Positions 59,854-64,000 of a stretch of 64,000 nt of DNA are shown piece after piece. Origin of the DNA: Arthrobacter sp. 135MFCol5.1. Lineage in GTDB: Bacteria; Actinomycetota; Actinomycetes; Actinomycetales; Micrococcaceae. The stretch spans positions 186,001 through 250,000 of the forward strand of contig NZ_KB895453.1 of the NCBI RefSeq assembly GCF_000374865.1, given 5' to 3'. The translations under genes were made by a program, and so were the position numbers. The notes below the pieces were generated by a model that was given only the letters and a program-made list of their open reading frames with translations, made no database searches and was not told the DNA's origin. Position 1 is the first letter of the stretch; every line of letters begins with the position of its first letter.

Positions 59854-60617
59854 GCCGGCTTCCGGCCGAAGGTGTCCTGGTAGTACTCGCGGTGGGCGAG
59901 CCGTGAGGCAGCCGCCTCGTCCACGAGCACCGACACGTGCGGGTGCAGCTGGAGGGCCGACGCCGGGCAGACCGCCGCGACGGGACCTTCAACGGCGGCC
60001 GCCACGGCCTCTGCCTTGGCCTCGCCCATGGCCAGCAGCAGCAGGTGCCGGGCCTCCCGGATGGTGCCCAGGCCCTGGGTCAGCACATGGTCCGGGACGT
60101 CCTCCGGTGCAGCAAAGAAGCGCGCGTTGTCCTGGCGGGTCTGCCGGGTGAGCGTCTTGATCCGGGTGCGGGAGGCGAGCGAGGACATGGGCTCATTGAA
60201 GCCCACATGGCCGTCCGTCCCAATGCCCAGGATCTGGATGTCCACCCCGCCGGCGGCGGAGATCCGGGCTTCGTACGCGGCGGCCTCCGCCTGCGGATCC
60301 CGGGCCATGCCGTCCAACCCGTGGACCGCGCCGGCGCCGAAGTCCACGCTTGCCGTGAATTCGTCCCGGATGACCGAGTGGTAGGACTGGGGATGCCCGG
60401 CAGGCAGGCCCACGTACTCGTCCAGCAGGAAGGCCTGGGCCGAGGCGAAGCTCAGCCCGCCATTCCGGTGCCGGTCGATCAGTTCGCGGTAGGTACCCAG
60501 GGGTGTGGAGCCCGTGGCCAGTCCCAGGACGGACGGGCCGCGGCGGACCTGTTCCTCGATGGCATCCGCGGCCGTGCGGGCGACGTCGTCAGGGGTGGGC
60601 AGAATGATGATTTCCAT
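59838..60617 (-). CDS. nagB: Glucosamine-6-phosphate deaminase
   Basis: Isomerase/deaminase of 259 residues that gives fructose-6-phosphate and ammonia. Family motifs: [27 protein letters not shown] with the catalytic aspartate, [13 protein letters not shown] with the histidine site, and [10 protein letters not shown]. It is 43 bp downstream of the EIIC gene and overlaps cutC. Confidence 0.95.
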   Translation of the reverse strand: MEIIILPTPDDVARTAADAIEEQVRRGPSVLGLATGSTPLGTYRELIDRHRNGGLSFASAQAFLLDEYVGLPAGHPQSYHSVIRDEFTASVDFGAGAVHGLDGMARDPQAEAAAYEARISAAGGVDIQILGIGTDGHVGFNEPMSSLASRTRIKTLTRQTRQDNARFFAAPEDVPDHVLTQGLGTIREARHLLLLAMGEAKAEAVAAAVEGPVAAVCPASALQLHPHVSVLVDEAAASRLAHREYYQDTFGRKPAWQGL

Positions 60618-60660
60618 GCGGTGTGTTGCTTTCGGCTGGAGGGTGCAGTTGGTGGGCGGT

Positions 60661-61911
60661 CTACTTTGCGGCTTCGGTTTCCACCGTCACTTCGTCGTCC
60701 TCACGGCCCGGCGTGCGAAGGTTCCAGCGCTTGATGACGAACGAGAAGAGGAAGTAGTAGATGGCCGCGTAGCCCAGGCCGATCGGGATCAGCATCCACG
60801 CGTTCTGTGCTTTGCCGAAGTTGAGGACGAAGTCGATCAGGCCGGCTGAGAACGTGAAGCCGTCGTGGATGCCCAGTGCGTTCACCAGGGCCATGGAGGT
60901 TCCGGTGAGGGCGGCGTGGACGACGTAGAGCGGGAACGCGACGAACATGAACGAGTACTCAAGGGGCTCGGTGATGCCGGTGAAGAACGCCGTGAGTGCG
61001 GTGGAGAGCATGATGCCGCCCACGATCTTCTTCTGCGACGGCTTGGCGTGGCGCCAGATGGCAAGGGCTGCGGCGGGCAGGCCGAACATCATGATGGGGA
61101 AGAAGCCGGTCATGAAGGTGCCGGCGGTGGGGTCGCCGGCGAAGAAGCGGTTGAGGTCGCCGCGGACCAGGTGGCCGGATGCGTCCGTGTAATCGCCGAT
61201 GAGGAACCACACGCCCGAGTTCAGGATGTGGTGGAGCCCTGCAGGGATGAGCATGCGGTTGGCGAAGCCGTAGATTCCGCCGCCGAGTACCGCGTTGCCC
61301 GCCACAGCCTGTCCCACTGCGGAGAGGCCTGCGTTGAAGAGCGGGTACAGCAGGGCCAGGACGACGCCGGCCACCAGGCTGGTGACGGACGTCAGGATGG
61401 GGACCAGGCGGCGGCCGCTGAAAAAGCCAAGGAAGTCGGGCAGCTTGGTGCGGTAGAACCGCTGCCACAGGCCGGCGGACAACAGGCCCACCACGATTCC
61501 GGCGAGGACGCCGTAGTTGATCATGGCCGGCTTCCCCGCGGGGTCCAGTTGGCCGTCCAGGACCAGGGGAGACATCGCCTTGAAGACGCCGTCGATCACC
61601 ATGTAGCCCACCACCGCCGCAAGTGCGGTGGAGCCGTCTGCCTTCTTGGCCCAGCCGACGGCGATGCCCACCGCAAAGATGAGGGGCAGCCAGGTGAAGA
61701 CGGCGTTGCCTGCGGCGGAGATGACGGACGCCCCGCCTTCGAAGCCGGGGATGGCGCCGAGCAGGTCGGCCTGGCCGATGCGCAGCAGGATGCCGGCGGC
61801 GGGAAGGACGGCGATGGGGAGCATCAGGCAGCGGCCCAGCCGCTGAAGGGTGGCGAAGGCCCGATTTGGCTTCTTCTCTGGGGCCAGGGCGGTGGTCTCG
61901 GATGTTGGCAT
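60661..61911 (-). CDS. nagE: PTS N-acetylglucosamine transporter subunit IIC
   Basis: Membrane component of 416 residues of the glucose/GlcNAc PTS family. Seen: [33 protein letters not shown]-like helices, [46 protein letters not shown] and [13 protein letters not shown]. It carries no IIB or IIA domain; these are separate proteins encoded divergently (62143-62831). The ATG at 61911 gives the family start, and the frame upstream to 62070 covers the promoter. The gene leads the operon with nagB, cutC and nagA. Confidence 0.92.
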   Translation of the reverse strand: MPTSETTALAPEKKPNRAFATLQRLGRCLMLPIAVLPAAGILLRIGQADLLGAIPGFEGGASVISAAGNAVFTWLPLIFAVGIAVGWAKKADGSTALAAVVGYMVIDGVFKAMSPLVLDGQLDPAGKPAMINYGVLAGIVVGLLSAGLWQRFYRTKLPDFLGFFSGRRLVPILTSVTSLVAGVVLALLYPLFNAGLSAVGQAVAGNAVLGGGIYGFANRMLIPAGLHHILNSGVWFLIGDYTDASGHLVRGDLNRFFAGDPTAGTFMTGFFPIMMFGLPAAALAIWRHAKPSQKKIVGGIMLSTALTAFFTGITEPLEYSFMFVAFPLYVVHAALTGTSMALVNALGIHDGFTFSAGLIDFVLNFGKAQNAWMLIPIGLGYAAIYYFLFSFVIKRWNLRTPGREDDEVTVETEAAK

Positions 61912-61972
61912 GGTTGCACCTCTGCGGGGTTCGGGTGGGGGCTTGTGAAGAATGGGTTCCAGCCGGTACTGT

Positions 61973-62019
61973 CTGGTTATGACCAGTTCAGTGTGATTCA
62001 TCCCACGGTCCGGTGTCAA
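61973..62019 (-). promoter_or_regulatory. nagE promoter with dre-like operator
   Basis: On the minus strand: -35 TTGACA (62019-62014), 18-bp spacer, -10-like CACACT (61995-61990), then the palindrome CTGGTTATGACCAG (61973-61986 on the plus strand). This matches the TGGT-N4-ACCA core of DasR-type dre sites. A weaker TGGTCGTACC lies at 62071 toward the EIIB gene, so the divergent genes may share control by the GntR protein at 62838. Confidence 0.72.
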
Positions 62020-62142
62020 GGAAGGAAAATCCCTCCAGGACGGGCCGCCCGTGGCGAAAGAAGCCAGCATTGGTCGTACCGGGGCCGCCGGCCCAGGTGG
62101 AGGAAGATGTGCTCCGTGCGGGCACCGTCAGAAAGGGCAGCC

Positions 62143-62373
62143 ATGTCCAAAGCAGAAAAAATCATCGAAGGCCTGGGCGGAGCCGGCAACATCGTGGAAG
62201 TGGAAGCGTGCATCACGCGGCTGCGCACCGAGGTGAAGGACTCCTCACTGGTCAATGAGGCCTCGCTCAAGGCTGCGGGAGCCCATGGCGTCCTGGCCGC
62301 CGGCACCGCCGTGCAGGTCATTGTGGGCCCGGAGGCGGACACACTGGCCGAAGACATCGAGGACCTCCTCTAG
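62143..62373 (+). CDS. PTS glucose/GlcNAc subunit IIB
   Basis: Phosphocarrier of 76 residues. The phospho-cysteine lies in EACITRLRTEV, followed by GAHGVLAAGTAVQVIVGPEAD, the usual IIB pattern. Alone as a single-domain protein, it pairs with the separate IIC at 60661 and IIA at 62373. The stop TAG overlaps the GTG start of the IIA gene. Confidence 0.93.
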   Translation: MSKAEKIIEGLGGAGNIVEVEACITRLRTEVKDSSLVNEASLKAAGAHGVLAAGTAVQVIVGPEADTLAEDIEDLL

Positions 62374-62831
62374 TGGCGCAGTCCTTGCCGGTCTATGCCC
62401 CCATCGGCGGGTCGGTCATTCCGCTGGCCGACGTGCCGGACCCCGTATTCGCAGGCCAGATGGTGGGTTCCGGCGCAGCCGTGGAGCCGCCCGCCGGGGT
62501 GGCGTTCGACGTCGTGTCCCCAGTCGCAGGGAAAGTGGTCAAGATGCTGCCGCACGCGTTCGTGGTGGTCGAGTCGTCAGGCCGTGGCGTCCTGACGCAC
62601 GTCGGCATCGACACCGTCAAGCTCAAGGGCGAAGGCTTTAAGGTGCTTGTGGCGCAAGGCGACGTGGTCGGGGCCGGAGAGCCGGTCATGCATGTGGATC
62701 CCACTGCAGCCCTGGCTGCGGGCTACTCAATGGTGAGCCCCGTCGTCGTCCTGGATACCAAGCCGGACACTGCCACCTTGGTGGAGGCCGGGACCGTCAG
62801 TGCCGGCGAGCTGCTGTTTACGCTCGGCTGA
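62373..62831 (+). CDS. PTS glucose-type subunit IIA
   Basis: Phosphocarrier of 152 residues of the Crr type. Seen: YAPIGGSVIPLADVPDPVFAGQMVG, GVAFDVVSPVAGKVV and the active-site segment HAFVVVESSGRGVLTHVGIDTVKLKG, which holds both histidines. GTG start overlapping the IIB stop couples the two. It is convergent with the GntR gene with only six bases between. Confidence 0.93.
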   Translation: MAQSLPVYAPIGGSVIPLADVPDPVFAGQMVGSGAAVEPPAGVAFDVVSPVAGKVVKMLPHAFVVVESSGRGVLTHVGIDTVKLKGEGFKVLVAQGDVVGAGEPVMHVDPTAALAAGYSMVSPVVVLDTKPDTATLVEAGTVSAGELLFTLG

Positions 62832-62837
62832 ACCGAC

Positions 62838-63590
62838 TCACAAGCGGACCTCCATGCTGAGGGAATAGCGGTCCGAGCGGTACCAGGAGCGCGAATGCTC
62901 GATGGCCAGCGCGCCCGAATAGGACACGCGGTCAAACGCCAGCACCGGCGCTCCGGTGCCAGTCCCCAGGAGTGCCCCGATGTCGGCCGGGGCGCCCTCG
63001 GACCGGACGCTTTGGCGCGCCCGGTCGATCTGGTGGCCGAACTGCGCGGCCAGGGCCTTGTAGACGGAGCCGGTGAGGTCGATGCCCAGCAGTCCCGGCG
63101 CATGCTGGGGGTTGTACCAGGCGTCGTCCACGCTCACGGGCCGGCCGTCCGCAAGGCGGAGCCGCTTCAGGTGGAACGCCTCCGCGCCCGGGGCGAGGCT
63201 GAGTGCGGCGGCCGTGTCCTCGGGGGCCGGGACCTGTTCGGCCACCAGGACCACCGTGCTGGGGACGTGGCCCATCGCCTCCATCTCCTGCGTGAACGAA
63301 GCCAGGTGCAGCGTGGACTGGACCGGGGAGTCCGCCACGAACGTCCCCTTCGCCGGAACCCGCACCAAGTGCCCTTCGTTGACCAGGCGGCCGATCGCGG
63401 CGCGCACGGTGATGCGGCTGACGCCGTAGGAATCCATGAGGGTCCGCTCGCTGGGAAGCCGGGCGCCGGGCTCCAGCTCCTCCTTGGCAAGTTTGAGGAT
63501 GATGAGCCGGAGCTGCTCATGCTTGGGGACCTGGGTGTTATTGATGGGCGCGGTGGCCGCCTGCGCCGTGTTGCCGGGTGTGGCGGACAT
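62838..63590 (-). CDS. GntR-family regulator, HutC/UTRA type (DasR/NagR-like)
   Basis: Regulator of 250 residues. The N-terminal winged helix (about 20-90) includes LEPGARLPSERTLMDSYGVSRITVRAAIGRLVNEGHLVRVPAKGTFV. The C-terminal UTRA domain (about 105-245) binds sugar phosphates in NagR and DasR. Position beside the GlcNAc PTS and nag genes and the dre-like sites at 61973 and 63616 support repression relieved by GlcN-6-P or GlcNAc-6-P. AGGAG lies just before the start. Confidence 0.9.
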   Translation of the reverse strand: MSATPGNTAQAATAPINNTQVPKHEQLRLIILKLAKEELEPGARLPSERTLMDSYGVSRITVRAAIGRLVNEGHLVRVPAKGTFVADSPVQSTLHLASFTQEMEAMGHVPSTVVLVAEQVPAPEDTAAALSLAPGAEAFHLKRLRLADGRPVSVDDAWYNPQHAPGLLGIDLTGSVYKALAAQFGHQIDRARQSVRSEGAPADIGALLGTGTGAPVLAFDRVSYSGALAIEHSRSWYRSDRYSLSMEVRL

Positions 63591-63615
63591 CCAGCCCCTC
63601 CTTCGTCTGGAGCGG

Positions 63616-63631
63616 TCCGGTTAGGACCACT
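63616..63631 (-). promoter_or_regulatory. dre-like site upstream of the GntR gene
   Basis: On the minus strand AGTGGTCCTAACCGGA (63631-63616) agrees at about 10 of 16 positions with the dre consensus, including a perfect AGTGGTC half. It lies 26 bases before the gene start, which suggests autoregulation. Confidence 0.5.
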
Positions 63632-63718
63632 TCCTCGGATTATTCCACACGGAGCCGTCAAGGGGGCGGCGTGCCGGCGGCGGGGGGCCGGACGCCTGGC
63701 CGGCAGTGCCAGGAAAGA

Positions 63719-63760
63719 GGGGAAGGCCAGGACGTCGCTGTCCTGGCCTTCCCCTTTTTT
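63719..63760. terminator. Strong hairpin terminator between the last two genes
   Basis: Perfect 15-bp stem (63719-63733 with 63740-63754), 6-base loop, then six T on the plus strand. On the minus strand a TCTTTCC tract follows. It most likely ends the leftward transcript of the partial gene at 63785 and isolates it from the GntR gene. Confidence 0.85.
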
Positions 63761-63784
63761 GCCTTTACCTGCCGGGCAGGATGC

Positions 63785-64000
63785 CTACTGTGCCTTGCTG
63801 CCGAACCCTACGCGGGCACTCCCGTCCGCCGGGAGTTCGGGGATGACGTCGCGGGTTGGCGCGCCGCGGAACTTCGGCGAAGGCTCCTGGCCTTCGGTCA
63901 GGCGCTGCAGCTCCTGGCCTTCGAAATCCTCTTCCTTGCCGAGCAGGATCGCGGAGTCGTGGTTGGTGATTTCACCTTTGAAGGCCCGCACCATGACGCT
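63785..64000 (-). CDS. Unrecognised protein, C-terminal part (cut by window end)
   Basis: The last 71 or more codons of a minus-strand gene whose 5' end lies outside the window; an ATG at 63994 is internal or the start. The visible part is hydrophilic, with ITNHDSAILLGKEEDFEGQE and a proline-rich FRGAPTRDVIPELPADG before a short GFGSKAQ end. No family was recognised. The terminator at 63719 follows it. Confidence 0.5.
   Translation of the reverse strand, partial: SVMVRAFKGEITNHDSAILLGKEEDFEGQELQRLTEGQEPSPKFRGAPTRDVIPELPADGSARVGFGSKAQ

Overview
The window comes from a high-G+C actinobacterium and most likely from Arthrobacter in the broad sense (Arthrobacter, Pseudarthrobacter or Paenarthrobacter). 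The evidence is a mycothiol-type formaldehyde dehydrogenase, a dimethylglycine oxidase that reads like the Arthrobacter globiformis enzyme from end to end, a GH91 difructose-anhydride enzyme, and a decayed DUF222/HNH gene of a family repeated in these genomes. No rRNA, tRNA, CRISPR array, insertion sequence or phage gene was seen. All identifications come from reading motifs, without database searches.

Bases 1-22,400 form a methyl-group (glycine betaine) catabolic island. Mycothiol-dependent formaldehyde dehydrogenase, an MBL-fold hydrolase and an FdhF/YdeP-type molybdenum oxidoreductase form a formaldehyde-to-CO2 branch. After an HNH pseudogene come the Rieske betaine monooxygenase pair gbcA-gbcB and a thiol-independent formaldehyde dehydrogenase (fdhA). 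On the minus strand lie a dimethylglycine-oxidase paralogue, an MFS transporter, an operon purU - dimethylglycine oxidase - cyclodeaminase-like gene - folD with a divergent GntR gene, and a BCCT betaine transporter. Two points stand out. The promoters of gbcA, the oxidase paralogue, the MFS gene and the BCCT gene share one architecture with tandem 16-17-bp boxes. The FolD lacks the catalytic lysine of the cyclohydrolase reaction, while its coupled neighbour belongs to the family that can supply that step.

Bases 22,400-24,300 (iclR, uraH, uraD) and 31,436-38,430 (winged-helix regulator, allB, glycerate kinase, gcl, glxR, hyi) serve purine/ureide breakdown and glyoxylate assimilation. The uraD and hyi promoters share a second tandem operator. 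Between them, 24,360-29,434 holds a GAF histidine kinase and an operon of response-regulator phosphatase, cellulose-synthase-like glycosyltransferase, STAS protein and RsbW-like ATPase, with no sigma factor. Small and housekeeping genes follow (a 38-residue membrane ORF, GNAT, peroxiredoxin).

Bases 39,500-47,900 are a LacI-controlled fructan operon: ABC importer without its own ATPase, GH32, fructokinase and a cytoplasmic GH91 enzyme. The best reading is import and use of difructose anhydride. Bases 47,950-57,800 carry mixed transport and metabolic genes (MHS transporter, M20 amidohydrolase, two-module Lrp regulator, DctA, Rieske/DUF2231 protein, MBL protein, iron-permease-like protein). Bases 57,850-63,640 are an N-acetylglucosamine module: nagA, a cutC-family gene, nagB and EIIC, divergent from EIIB and EIIA, with a DasR-like GntR regulator and dre-like operators. 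The last 216 bases hold the 3' end of an unrecognised gene.
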